DNA of 45,724 bases from Eubacteriales bacterium (GTDB lineage Bacteria > Bacillota > Clostridia > Lachnospirales > Lachnospiraceae): assembly GCA_030524225.1 (NCBI GenBank), contig JAUNGV010000019.1, positions 1 to 45,724 of the forward strand, in the 5' to 3' direction. The position numbers were made by a program, and so were the translations under genes. Below are positions 8,313-16,889 of the stretch, piece by piece. The notes under the pieces are model-generated. The model did not search any database, was not told where the DNA came from, and saw only the letters and a program-made list of their open reading frames with translations. The number at the start of each line of letters is the position of its first letter. The stretch's first letter is position 1.

Positions 8313-10514
8313 ATGGCAACGACAGTGGCGCAGGAGGAGAAGCGGCAGTTTTCAGATCCGGCGTATTATCTGAACAGGGAGCTGAGCTGGCTGCAGTTTA
8401 ACAAAAGAGTGTTGTCGGAGGCGCGCAATAAGGAGAATCCGCTCTTTGAGCGGCTCAAATTTCTGAGCATCACCTCCTCGAATCTGGACGAGTTCTTTAT
8501 GGTGCGCGTGGCGTCCTTAAAGGACATGGAGAACGCGGGGTATAAGAAGAAGGACTTCGCGGGCATGACGGTGACGGAGCAGCTCGAGGCGGTTGAGAAC
8601 GAGACCCACGAGTTCGTCGAGGTGCAGTATTCCACGTATAACCGCTCCCTTCTCCCGGCGCTGGAGCAGGAGGGCGTGCAGGTTCTGACGAGTCACGAGA
8701 AGCTCTCGGAGGAAGAGGGGGCGTTCGTCGATCACTTTTTTGAGACGGAGGTCTATCCGGTTCTGACGCCGATGGCGGTGGATTCGTCGAGACCCTTCCC
8801 GCTGATCCGGAATAAGACGCTGAATCTCGGCGCGCTCCTGCAGCGCAAGAAGGACGCGGGCAGGGGGATTCTGCTGCGCCAGAAGAAGGGCGGCAAAAAG
8901 AGTGCGGAGCAGGAGCTGGAATTTGCGGCGGTGCAGGTGCCGAGCGGACTCGCCCGCATCGTGAGACTGCCGAAGAGAGAGGGCGGCCCGGAGAAGATCA
9001 TCCTGCTGGAAGAGGTGATCCGCCGCAATATGCCCAAGCTCTTCCTCAACTACGACATCGTCTGCGTCTATCCGTTCCGCCTGATGCGAAACGCGGACCT
9101 CTCCATCGATGAGGACGAGGCGGAGGACCTGCTCAAGGAGATCGAGAAGCAGCTCAAAAAGCGGCAGTGGGGACAGGCAATCCGTCTGGAGGTGGAGTCC
9201 GGTATGGACGAGAGGCTCCTGATGCTGCTGGAGCGGGAACTGGAGCTCTCCCCGAATGAGATCTATACGATTGACGGGCCGCTGGATCTGACATTCCTGA
9301 TGAAGATGTATGGACTGCCGGGATTCGACGCTCTGAAGGAGCACAGCTATCCCGCGCCGCAGGAGGTGCCGGAGCTGCCGGCGGGCTGCAATATATTCGA
9401 AGAGATCCGCAAGGGGGATATTTTCCTGCATCACCCCTATGAGACGTTCCGCCCTGTCGTCGATTTCGTGGCGCAGGCGGCCTCCGACCCGGAGGTGCTG
9501 GCGATCAAGCAGACCCTCTACCGGGTGAGCGGAAATTCGCCGATTATCGCGGCACTGGCGAGGGCGGCGGAGAACGGCAAACAGGTCACCGTTCTCGTCG
9601 AGCTCAAGGCGCGGTTTGACGAGGAGAACAATATTATCTGGGCTAAGATGCTGGAGAAGGCGGGCTGCCACGTGATTTACGGTCTGGTGGGCTTGAAGAC
9701 CCACAGCAAGATCACTCTCGTCGTCCGGGGTGAGGAGGATGGCATCCGCCGCTATGTGCATCTGGCCACCGGCAATTACAACGATTCGACTGCGAAGCTC
9801 TACACGGATGTGGGACTGTTTACCTGCAAGGAGAGTTTCGGGGAGGATGCCACCGCCGTGTTCAACATGCTCTCGGGCTATTCGGAGCCGCGCTCCTGGA
9901 ACCGGCTCTCCCTGGCGCCGCTCTGGCTCAAGGACCGCTTCCTGTATCTGATCGCGCGGGAGACGGAGCACGCCAGAAACGGTGAACCGGCGCACATCAT
10001 CGCCAAGATGAACTCGCTGTGCGAGCCGGGCGTGATGAACGCTCTCTACGAGGCGAGTGCGGCGGGAGTGAAGATCGATCTGATCGTGCGGGGCATCTGC
10101 TGTCTGCGCGTCGGGATTCCGGGGGTGAGCGAGAATATCACGGTGCGCTCCATCGTCGGCAATTTCCTCGAGCACAGCCGGATCTTCTATTTTGAAAACG
10201 GCGGACGCTGCGAGGTGTACGCGGCCAGCGCGGACTGGATGCCGAGAAATCTCGACCGCCGCGTGGAGATCATGTTCCCGCTGGAGGATGAGGAGATCCG
10301 TGACAAGGCGATCCATATTCTGCAGACGGAGCTGGCGGATACCCTCAAGGCGCATGTGATGCAGCCGGATGGCTCCTATGAGAAGGTGGACCGGCGCGGC
10401 AAGGAAGCGGTCAATTCTCAGCTCGTGTTCGGCAAAGAGGCGGCGCACGCGGCAAAACACGGCGCGGAGCGCGCAAACCAGAGACTGTTCATCCCGGAGG
10501 TCCGGGCGGAGTAG
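8313..10514 (+). CDS. ppk: Polyphosphate kinase 1
   Basis: Reversibly transfers the terminal phosphate of ATP onto a polyphosphate chain. At 733 residues it is of usual PPK1 length. The N domain starts YYLNRELSWLQFN (18-30). The autophosphorylated histidine is H464 in GLKTHSK, and the second conserved histidine is H621 in LEHSRIFYF. The phospholipase-D-like C domains (VELKARFDEENN, RRYVHLATGNYN) are intact. GGAGG lies 7 nt before the ATG. It is 112 nt downstream of ppx and co-oriented. Confidence 0.96.
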   Translation: MATTVAQEEKRQFSDPAYYLNRELSWLQFNKRVLSEARNKENPLFERLKFLSITSSNLDEFFMVRVASLKDMENAGYKKKDFAGMTVTEQLEAVENETHEFVEVQYSTYNRSLLPALEQEGVQVLTSHEKLSEEEGAFVDHFFETEVYPVLTPMAVDSSRPFPLIRNKTLNLGALLQRKKDAGRGILLRQKKGGKKSAEQELEFAAVQVPSGLARIVRLPKREGGPEKIILLEEVIRRNMPKLFLNYDIVCVYPFRLMRNADLSIDEDEAEDLLKEIEKQLKKRQWGQAIRLEVESGMDERLLMLLERELELSPNEIYTIDGPLDLTFLMKMYGLPGFDALKEHSYPAPQEVPELPAGCNIFEEIRKGDIFLHHPYETFRPVVDFVAQAASDPEVLAIKQTLYRVSGNSPIIAALARAAENGKQVTVLVELKARFDEENNIIWAKMLEKAGCHVIYGLVGLKTHSKITLVVRGEEDGIRRYVHLATGNYNDSTAKLYTDVGLFTCKESFGEDATAVFNMLSGYSEPRSWNRLSLAPLWLKDRFLYLIARETEHARNGEPAHIIAKMNSLCEPGVMNALYEASAAGVKIDLIVRGICCLRVGIPGVSENITVRSIVGNFLEHSRIFYFENGGRCEVYAASADWMPRNLDRRVEIMFPLEDEEIRDKAIHILQTELADTLKAHVMQPDGSYEKVDRRGKEAVNSQLVFGKEAAHAAKHGAERANQRLFIPEVRAE

Positions 10515-10561
10515 AGAAGATAGAGCATATCCATGGAAAGAAAAGAGAGGGGGAACGGATT

Positions 10562-10828
10562 ATGATGCAGGAATACGACGACGCGGTGCTGGACTGCTTT
10601 CTGGAGAATCAGGGGCAGCTCTTCCCGGATCCGGTGGCGGAGACGAGAGAGGCGGCGGAATACTTTCTGGAGGACTGCATGGCAGTGGTGGCGGAGAGCG
10701 CCGCTGAGGTGCTGCAGTATTTCGAGGAGATCGGCACGGATATCGAGGGAGAGGACGAGAAGAGTATTCTGGAAGCGGACGAGGTCTTTGAGGTCGGCGA
10801 CGGCAGATATCTGATTGTGGAAGGCTAG
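10562..10828 (+). CDS. Small acidic hypothetical protein
   Basis: An 88-residue, strongly acidic protein that I do not recognise. It is rich in Glu, Asp and Ala, has no signal peptide, membrane segment or cysteine motif, and looks mainly helical (residues 12-55) with a short acidic tail ending in LIVEG. A good site (GAGAGGGGGA) precedes two consecutive ATG codons. It sits 47 nt after ppk and 92 nt before leuS and is probably in the ppk transcript. Similar codon usage to its neighbours supports a real gene. Confidence 0.65.
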   Translation: MMQEYDDAVLDCFLENQGQLFPDPVAETREAAEYFLEDCMAVVAESAAEVLQYFEEIGTDIEGEDEKSILEADEVFEVGDGRYLIVEG

Positions 10829-10920
10829 CCGCCGCCTCATTGACATTACCGGACCTTCCCATTAAAATAAAGGGCTGGAAGATAAACAAAGAAAAACAGC
10901 GGAAAGCAGAGGCATCGAAT

Positions 10921-13338
10921 ATGGTGGAACCTTTTAATCATCGCGAAATCGAAGAAAAATGGCGCAAAAACTGGGAAGCAAACCCGGTCAATGTAAACGA
11001 CGGCAAGAAGCCGAAGTATTACTGCCTTGATATGTTCCCGTATCCCTCCGGCAACGGTCTGCACGTCGGACACTGGAGAGGATACGTCATTTCTGACGTC
11101 TGGAGCCGTTACAAAATGATGAACGGCGGCCACTACATCATCCATCCGATGGGATGGGACGCGTTCGGCCTTCCGGCGGAGAACTACGCGATCAAGATGG
11201 GCGTGCAGCCGGCGGTCTCGACAGCAAACAATATCGCGAACATCAAGCGGCAGATCAATCAGATCGCGGCGCTGTACGACTGGGATATGGAGGTCAACAC
11301 CACGGATCCCAGATTCTATAAGTGGACGCAGTGGATCTTCGTGCAGATGTTCAAACACGGCCTCGCCTATGAGAAGGAAATGCCGATCAACTGGTGCCCG
11401 TCCTGCAAAACCGGACTGGCTAACGAAGAGGTGGTCAACGGTAAATGCGAGCGCTGCGGCGCGGAGGTGACGAAGAAGAACCTGAAGCAGTGGATGCTCC
11501 GCATCACCAAATATGCGGACAGACTGCTGGAGGATCTCGACAAGCTGGACTGGCCGGAAAAGGTCAAGAAGATGCAGAGCGAGTGGATCGGCAGATCCTA
11601 CGGCGCGGAGGTGGACTTCCCGGTGGAGGGCTCCGATCAGAAGATCACGGTCTACACGACGAGACCGGATACCCTGCACGGCGCGACGTTCATGGTACTC
11701 GCACCGGAGCACGCGCTGGCAAAGGAGCTGGCGACGCCGGAGCAGAGAGACGCAGTGGAGAAATACATCGCGGAGGCGGCGAACAAGAGCAACGTCGACC
11801 GCGTGCAGAACAAGGAGAAGACCGGCGTGTTCACCGGCTCCTATGCGACCAATCCGCTGAATCAGGCCAGGGTGCCGATCTGGCTCTCCGATTATGTACT
11901 GGCGGATTACGGCACGGGCGCGATCATGTGCGTACCGGCGCACGACGACCGTGACTTTGAGTTCGCGACGAAGTTCGGCATTCCGATCATTCAGGTCATC
12001 GCCAGGGACGGCAAAGAAATCGAGAATATGACCGAGGCCTATACCGACGCGGCCGGAACCATGATCAACTCCGGCGACTGGAACGGGATGGAGTCTGCGG
12101 TTCTGAAAAAGGAAGCGCCCCTGATGATCGAGAAGATGGGCATCGGGCGCAAGACGACGAATTACAAGCTCAGAGACTGGGTGTTCAGCAGACAGCGCTA
12201 CTGGGGCGAGCCGATCCCGATTGTGCACTGCCCGAAGTGCGGCGCGGTTGCGGTTCCGGAGGACCAGCTTCCGCTCCTTCTGCCGGAGGTCGATCACTAC
12301 CAGCCGACGGGAACCGGCGAATCTCCGCTGGCGGACATCGCGGAGTGGGTCAATACCACCTGCCCGCAGTGCGGCGGCCCGGCCAAGAGAGAGACGAATA
12401 CGATGCCGCAGTGGGCGGGTTCCTCCTGGTACTTCCTGCGCTATGTGGATGTACACAACGACAAAGAGCTCGTCAGCAGAGAGAAGGCGGACAAGTATCT
12501 GCCGGTTGATATGTATATCGGCGGCGTGGAGCACGCGGTGCTTCATCTGCTGTATTCGAGATTCTACACGAAATTCCTGTGCGACATCGGCGTGATTGAC
12601 TTCGACGAGCCGTTCCACAAGCTGTTCAATCAGGGAATGATCACCGGAAAGAACGGCATCAAGATGAGCAAGTCCAAGGGCAACGTGGTCTCCCCGGACG
12701 ATCTCGTGCGGGATTACGGCTGCGACTCCCTGAGGATGTATGAGCTCTTCGTCGGCCCGCCGGAGCAGGATGCGGAGTGGGATGACCGGGGAATCGACGG
12801 TGTGTACCGGTTCCTGAGCCGTTTCTGGAATATGGTGATGGAAAACATGGAGAAAAATGTGGCTGAGACGCCGCAGCTCTTAAAGCTCCGTCATCAGATG
12901 GTGCACGACATCACGATGCGTCTGGAGAATTTCAGCCTGAATACGGTTATCTCCGGATTTATGGAATACAACAACAAGATGGTCGATCTGACGAAGAAGG
13001 GCGGCGTCGATCTGCAGACCCTGCGGACGGCCGTACAGCTGATGGCTCCCTTCGCACCCCATGTCTCCGAGGAACTCTGGAGCAGGCTGGGAGGCACGGA
13101 TTCCGTGTTCCACACGGCGTGGCCCCAGGCGGATGCGGAGGCGATGAAGGAGGACGAGAAGGAGATCGCAGTCCAGATCAACGGCAAGCTCCGGGCGACG
13201 CTCACACTGCCGGTGGACATCTCCAAGGAGGATGCGATTGCCAGAGCCAAAGAGGAACTGGGAGAGCGCGCCGCAGGCACGATCGTCAAGGAGATCTATG
13301 TGCCGGGTAAGATCGTGAACCTCGTCATCAAGCCGTGA
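10921..13338 (+). CDS. leuS: Leucyl-tRNA synthetase
   Basis: Charges tRNA-Leu with leucine; a class I synthetase with an editing domain. I choose the ATG at 10921 (protein MVEPFNHREIEEKW, 805 residues) because LeuRS proteins normally begin just before the NHxEIExKW segment; the frame is open 81 nt further upstream but without a good site. The HIGH motif reads HVGH in PYPSGNGLHVGH. Zinc-type cysteine pairs (CPSC/CERC and CPKC/CPQC) and the KMSKS loop (GIKMSKSKGNVVSPD) are intact, followed by the anticodon-binding helices. No T-box-like leader was seen in the 92 nt upstream. Confidence 0.96.
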   Translation: MVEPFNHREIEEKWRKNWEANPVNVNDGKKPKYYCLDMFPYPSGNGLHVGHWRGYVISDVWSRYKMMNGGHYIIHPMGWDAFGLPAENYAIKMGVQPAVSTANNIANIKRQINQIAALYDWDMEVNTTDPRFYKWTQWIFVQMFKHGLAYEKEMPINWCPSCKTGLANEEVVNGKCERCGAEVTKKNLKQWMLRITKYADRLLEDLDKLDWPEKVKKMQSEWIGRSYGAEVDFPVEGSDQKITVYTTRPDTLHGATFMVLAPEHALAKELATPEQRDAVEKYIAEAANKSNVDRVQNKEKTGVFTGSYATNPLNQARVPIWLSDYVLADYGTGAIMCVPAHDDRDFEFATKFGIPIIQVIARDGKEIENMTEAYTDAAGTMINSGDWNGMESAVLKKEAPLMIEKMGIGRKTTNYKLRDWVFSRQRYWGEPIPIVHCPKCGAVAVPEDQLPLLLPEVDHYQPTGTGESPLADIAEWVNTTCPQCGGPAKRETNTMPQWAGSSWYFLRYVDVHNDKELVSREKADKYLPVDMYIGGVEHAVLHLLYSRFYTKFLCDIGVIDFDEPFHKLFNQGMITGKNGIKMSKSKGNVVSPDDLVRDYGCDSLRMYELFVGPPEQDAEWDDRGIDGVYRFLSRFWNMVMENMEKNVAETPQLLKLRHQMVHDITMRLENFSLNTVISGFMEYNNKMVDLTKKGGVDLQTLRTAVQLMAPFAPHVSEELWSRLGGTDSVFHTAWPQADAEAMKEDEKEIAVQINGKLRATLTLPVDISKEDAIARAKEELGERAAGTIVKEIYVPGKIVNLVIKP

Positions 13339-13460
13339 GAATGGGCAGACAGGACGCGTGCGGTACAGAAATCCCTGCCCTGCCACAGTAAATGCGTGCA
13401 GACAGGAAAATAGAGAAGTTGAAATATGGAATTTGAAATAGAGAATTGGTAAGGCAGCAG

Positions 13461-13497
13461 GCCCTTCCGGGAGTAAGACTTCCCGGAGGGGCTTTTT
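13461..13497 (+). terminator. Terminator closing the housekeeping block
   Basis: The arms GCCCTTCCGGGAG and TTCCCGGAGGGGC pair almost fully around a short loop, followed by TTTTTAT. It lies about 120 nt past leuS. A group II intron fragment begins immediately behind the T-tract at 13502. Confidence 0.9.
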
Positions 13498-13501
13498 ATA
13501 T

Positions 13502-13635
13502 GTGCGCCCGGCGGCGCACGTTTCTAACGGGTGAAAGTCCCGAATCCGCCCGGTAGTGGGAAGGATATAGCCGAAGGCAAGGATGTCCATCGCGAGGATC
13601 GCACTGCGGCGGAATGGAAGAATGTCGCTGATGCG
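13502..13635 (+). mobile_element. Group II intron remnant, 5' domain I fragment
   Basis: The sequence starts GTGCGCCCGGCGGCGCACG, the bacterial group II 5' consensus (GUGYG) forming a GTGCGC/GCGCAC helix, and continues with GGGTGAAAGTCCCG, CGGTAGTGGG and CCGAAGGCAAGG, all typical domain I segments. It is closely related to the second fragment at 42765, with paired changes (CCCG/CGGG here, CCTGG/CCAGG there) that keep the same helix. There is no reverse transcriptase gene and no recognisable domain V, so it is a dead fragment; the right limit is approximate. Its position directly behind a terminator fits insertion by class C introns. Confidence 0.65.
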
Positions 13636-13651
13636 ACCCGCCGCAGGCGGA

Positions 13652-13676
13652 GAATCCTGCTGCGCAGGATTCTTTT
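13652..13676 (+). terminator. Terminator-like hairpin behind the intron fragment
   Basis: GAATCCTGC and GCAGGATTC are perfect 9-base arms around TGC, followed by TTTTA. It would stop any read-through coming from the intron remnant before the esterase gene. Confidence 0.6.
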
Positions 13677-13775
13677 ATGATTCAAGAAATTTCCATAGAA
13701 CGGGTGAGAAATTCGCATATGGCTCCGCAGATGAGAGACTTATAATCTTCCTATATGAATGGAGGAGATGCGAGT

Positions 13776-15215
13776 ATGCATGGAATAACACTGACAAAGC
13801 GTCCTGTGGACTGGGAGGTCGTGCAGCAGGAGAACGGAACCGCCAGAATCCGTCTGGAGGGTTCCTACCGCGTGCATCCGGCGGCGATAGAGGTGGGCGT
13901 GGTTTCCGCGGTTCCCATCGTGCGTGTGATGCGGGAAGAGGATAATATGACGGTGCTGCCCTGGACGAGGGCGGCGCAGATCGATGTGGTGGACGGGGAG
14001 AAGTTTACGGGGACATTTGAGACGGAGATCGAGATTCCGGCGGGCGGCCCGTACCGGATCGATACGAGTCTGGAGACGAGAAGCACGCAGCCGAACCTGA
14101 CGTGGCTCTACCGGGGAGACTGTGTGCTTCATCTGTGCGTGGGCGATCTCTTCCTCATTGCGGGGCAGTCGAACTCCGCGGGATACAGCCGGGATTACTG
14201 CGCTGATCCGCCGCACCTGTGCGTGCATCTGTACCGCAACCGGAGCCGCTGGGATCTGGCCAGCCATCCGATGAATGAGAGCACGGATGCGGGAACGCTG
14301 CCGAATGAAGAGATGGGGGTGCCCGGCGTCTCCCCGTATCTTTCCTTCGGGAAGAAGTATTACGAGCTGACCGGAAGACCGGTGGGACTGATCCAGACGG
14401 CGCTGGGCGGATCGTCGATGCAGCGCTGGAATCCGGCGGACGGTGATCTCTATCAGAATATGACCGACAAGATCCGGCAGACGGGCGGGCGCTATACGGG
14501 GGTGCTCTGGTATCAGGGGTGCTCTGACACCGACCCGGAACCGGCGGCTCATTATCTGGAGCATTTCCGCGACTTTGTGGAGGCGGTGCGCAGGGAAGTG
14601 GGCTATGAGATTCCCTTCTTTACCATGCAGCTGAACCGGCAGATCAACGGACTGCACGACGAGTGCTGGGGCATGGTGCGGGAGGCCCAGAGAGTGGCGG
14701 CGCTGGAGATTCCGGGCGTTCACGTCCTCTCGACGACAAATCTGAGTCTGTGCGACGGGATTCACAACAGCGCCCAGGCGAATGTTGCTCTGGGAGAGAA
14801 GCTGGCGAAGCAGTGTGCGGCGGTCCTGCACGGAGCGGAGGAGTTCGAAGCGCCCGCGCTGACCGGGATCAGAGAGGTCGATGAGACACAGAAAGAGGAG
14901 CTGGGGCTGTCCGGAATCTGGATGGAGCTGACCTTCTCCCATGTGAAGAACTGCCTGCAGCTCTTTACGGCAGAGGGGAAGGAGAGCGGCTTCCTGCTGG
15001 AGGATGCGCATGGGGCGATCGGAATTCGCAGCGCCCGGGCGAACCGGGAGGACAAGAACCGTCTGTATCTGGAACTGGAGCGCAGCGCGGGAGAAGACGC
15101 GCTCTTATCCTTTGCCTGGGAGGCGGATCCCGTGCGTCTGCCGGTGATCGATGAGGTGACGTTCCTGCCGCCGCTGTCATTCTATAAGCGGCCGGTTGCG
15201 GAATTGAAGGCATAA
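13776..15215 (+). CDS. Sialate O-acetylesterase-type SGNH carbohydrate esterase
   Basis: Predicted to remove O-acetyl groups from sugars. The start at 13776 (MHGITLTKRP, 479 residues) is chosen because GGAGGAG lies just before it; an in-frame ATG 21 nt upstream has no site. About 110 N-terminal residues look like a beta-sandwich, then comes the catalytic SGNH domain: nucleophile S132 in LIAGQSN, ALGGSS (209-214), WYQGCSD (245-251; usually WYQGESD) and the acid/base pair D327/H330 in CDGIH. A beta-rich C-terminal domain ends the protein. No signal peptide is present, so it should act on imported sugars. It is followed by the GH29 fucosidase gene. Confidence 0.85.
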   Translation: MHGITLTKRPVDWEVVQQENGTARIRLEGSYRVHPAAIEVGVVSAVPIVRVMREEDNMTVLPWTRAAQIDVVDGEKFTGTFETEIEIPAGGPYRIDTSLETRSTQPNLTWLYRGDCVLHLCVGDLFLIAGQSNSAGYSRDYCADPPHLCVHLYRNRSRWDLASHPMNESTDAGTLPNEEMGVPGVSPYLSFGKKYYELTGRPVGLIQTALGGSSMQRWNPADGDLYQNMTDKIRQTGGRYTGVLWYQGCSDTDPEPAAHYLEHFRDFVEAVRREVGYEIPFFTMQLNRQINGLHDECWGMVREAQRVAALEIPGVHVLSTTNLSLCDGIHNSAQANVALGEKLAKQCAAVLHGAEEFEAPALTGIREVDETQKEELGLSGIWMELTFSHVKNCLQLFTAEGKESGFLLEDAHGAIGIRSARANREDKNRLYLELERSAGEDALLSFAWEADPVRLPVIDEVTFLPPLSFYKRPVAELKA

Positions 15216-15358
15216 CAGGTAAATTACTATATGGATGAAGATGTTTCATTCAGAGTCTGGGAGAGAAGCGGAGCGATCTTTGCAGGGGACTGTCGGAAAG
15301 GAGCCGTAAGGATTTTCCGGCGTGGGAGGACGGCAAGGTGCTCCGGTAAGGAGGAATA

Positions 15359-16786
15359 ATGACACAGATCAACTGGAATGAAGTGCGCAGAGAGGCGCCG
15401 GAGTGGTTTCGGGACGCGAAGTTCGGCCTGTTCTTTCACTGGGGGCCGTACAGTGTACCGGCCTATCAGAACGAGTGGTACTCCCGGAATATGTATGCCA
15501 AGGGACTGGAGCAGAACCGGTATCACGAGGAGAAGTACGGAAAGCTTCATGATTTCGGGTACAAGGATTTCTACCCGATGATGACGGGCAGTAAATTCGA
15601 CGCAAAAGAGTGGGCGCAGCTCGTGAAGGAGTCCGGCGCGAAATATGCGGGGCCGGTGTCGGAGCACTCCGACAACTTCTCTCTGTGGGACAGCAAGGTC
15701 AATCCCGTCAACAGCGTCAATTATGGGCCAAAGCGGGATATCGTGGGAGAGTGCTTCGAGGCGTTCCGGGAGGAGGGAATCCGCACGCTGGCGACCTTCC
15801 ATCACCAGTGGCTGTGGGGATGGTTCATGTCCACGGACAATGAGGCGGACGTCTATGATCCGGCGAACGAGATTTACTACGGACCGGCGCTTCCACTGGA
15901 GACGAACCGTTACTTGCCGTACCGCTATCCGGACGAGAAGTTCTGCAATATCTGGCGCGACAAGGTCTGGGAGGTGATGGAGAAGTACGATCCCGACGCG
16001 GTCTATTTCGACAGCCGGACATGTATCATCGACGAGGCGCACCGGTATGACATTGCGGACTACTATTACCGTACCCTTGGAAAGCAGGACGGGATCATCA
16101 CCTACAAGCAGGAGGATTTCCCGGAGGGAATCGGCGTCTATGATTTCGAGAGAGGGCAGTTCGCGGATCCCAAGCCCTTCCCGTGGCAGTCGGACGACAG
16201 GCTGGAGGACAACGTCACATGGTGCATGGTGCAGGAGCCGAAGTATAAGTCAGCCAAGAGAATCGTGCATCAGCTCTGCGACATCGTCTCCAAGAACGGC
16301 AATCTCCTGCTGAACGTGGGGCCGTATGCGGACGGATCGTTCCATCCGGAGGCGGTGCGGATTCTGCGGGAGATCGGCGCGTGGCTCGCCCTGAACGGGG
16401 AGGCGATCTATGGAAGCCGCCCGTTTGCGGTAGCGGCAGAGGGACCGACCGCGGTGGCGGATACCGAGTACGATGTGGAGAAGATCAAGAAGCAGGTGAT
16501 TCAGGGCGATGAGGCCGGTATGGAGGAGGGAACCTTCTCCTCGAGGGATTACCGGTTTACGACGAAAGGGGACACGCTCTATGCGATCGCGATGGGCTGG
16601 CCTGCGGACGGGAAGTTCCGGATCCGCTCGCTGCGCCGGGGCGGGTCGCTTGAGCGGGAGATCCGCAGCGTCCGGATGATCGGTGTTGATCAGGAACTGA
16701 AGTTCACGAGAAAGGAAGAGGAGCTGATCATCGAGGCACCTGCGCAGAAGCCCTGCGAACTGGCGTATGTGCTGAAGGTGGAGTAA
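15359..16786 (+). CDS. GH29 alpha-L-fucosidase
   Basis: Releases terminal L-fucose from oligosaccharides. The 475 residues show the GH29 start KFGLFFHWGPYSVPAY (21-36), the substrate-pocket segment SEHSDNFSLWDS (101-112; often KHHDGF in relatives), HHQW (148-151) and the nucleophile D218 in AVYFDSR. NGNLLLNVGPYADG later in the protein is also diagnostic. There is no signal peptide, so it is cytosolic. AAGGAGGAAT precedes the ATG. The gap to the acetylesterase gene is 143 nt on the same strand, and the two probably act in sequence: deacetylation, then fucose removal. Confidence 0.93.
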   Translation: MTQINWNEVRREAPEWFRDAKFGLFFHWGPYSVPAYQNEWYSRNMYAKGLEQNRYHEEKYGKLHDFGYKDFYPMMTGSKFDAKEWAQLVKESGAKYAGPVSEHSDNFSLWDSKVNPVNSVNYGPKRDIVGECFEAFREEGIRTLATFHHQWLWGWFMSTDNEADVYDPANEIYYGPALPLETNRYLPYRYPDEKFCNIWRDKVWEVMEKYDPDAVYFDSRTCIIDEAHRYDIADYYYRTLGKQDGIITYKQEDFPEGIGVYDFERGQFADPKPFPWQSDDRLEDNVTWCMVQEPKYKSAKRIVHQLCDIVSKNGNLLLNVGPYADGSFHPEAVRILREIGAWLALNGEAIYGSRPFAVAAEGPTAVADTEYDVEKIKKQVIQGDEAGMEEGTFSSRDYRFTTKGDTLYAIAMGWPADGKFRIRSLRRGGSLEREIRSVRMIGVDQELKFTRKEEELIIEAPAQKPCELAYVLKVE

Positions 16787-16835
16787 GTAAGGGGACAGAG
16801 ACATAATTTCGAAGCGATATTCGGATAGATAAGAG

Positions 16836-16881
16836 TTGCCGGGAGAGACAGGATGACGAAGGATCCTGTTCCTCCCGGTAA
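16836..16881. terminator. Bidirectional terminator between convergent genes
   Basis: A long hairpin with outer arms TTGCCGGGAG/CTCCCGGTAA and inner arms ACAGGAT/ATCCTGT lies between the fucosidase gene and the convergent lipoprotein gene, 50 nt past the fucosidase stop. A T/A-rich flank follows on the plus side. Confidence 0.75.
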
Positions 16882-16889
16882 ATTTATCT

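Noticed and set aside
6827-10460. Long minus-strand open frames opposite ppx and ppk (479 and 647 residues)
   Set aside because: Shadow frames of highly conserved plus-strand genes, with no domain or start signal of their own.
10829-10920. T-box leader in front of leuS
   Set aside because: The gap is too short and shows no T-box sequence or antiterminator; leuS may simply follow ppk and the small gene.
13583-13945. A 120-residue frame crossing the intron remnant and the start of the esterase gene
   Set aside because: No domain or suitable site, and it overlaps the esterase coding region in another frame.
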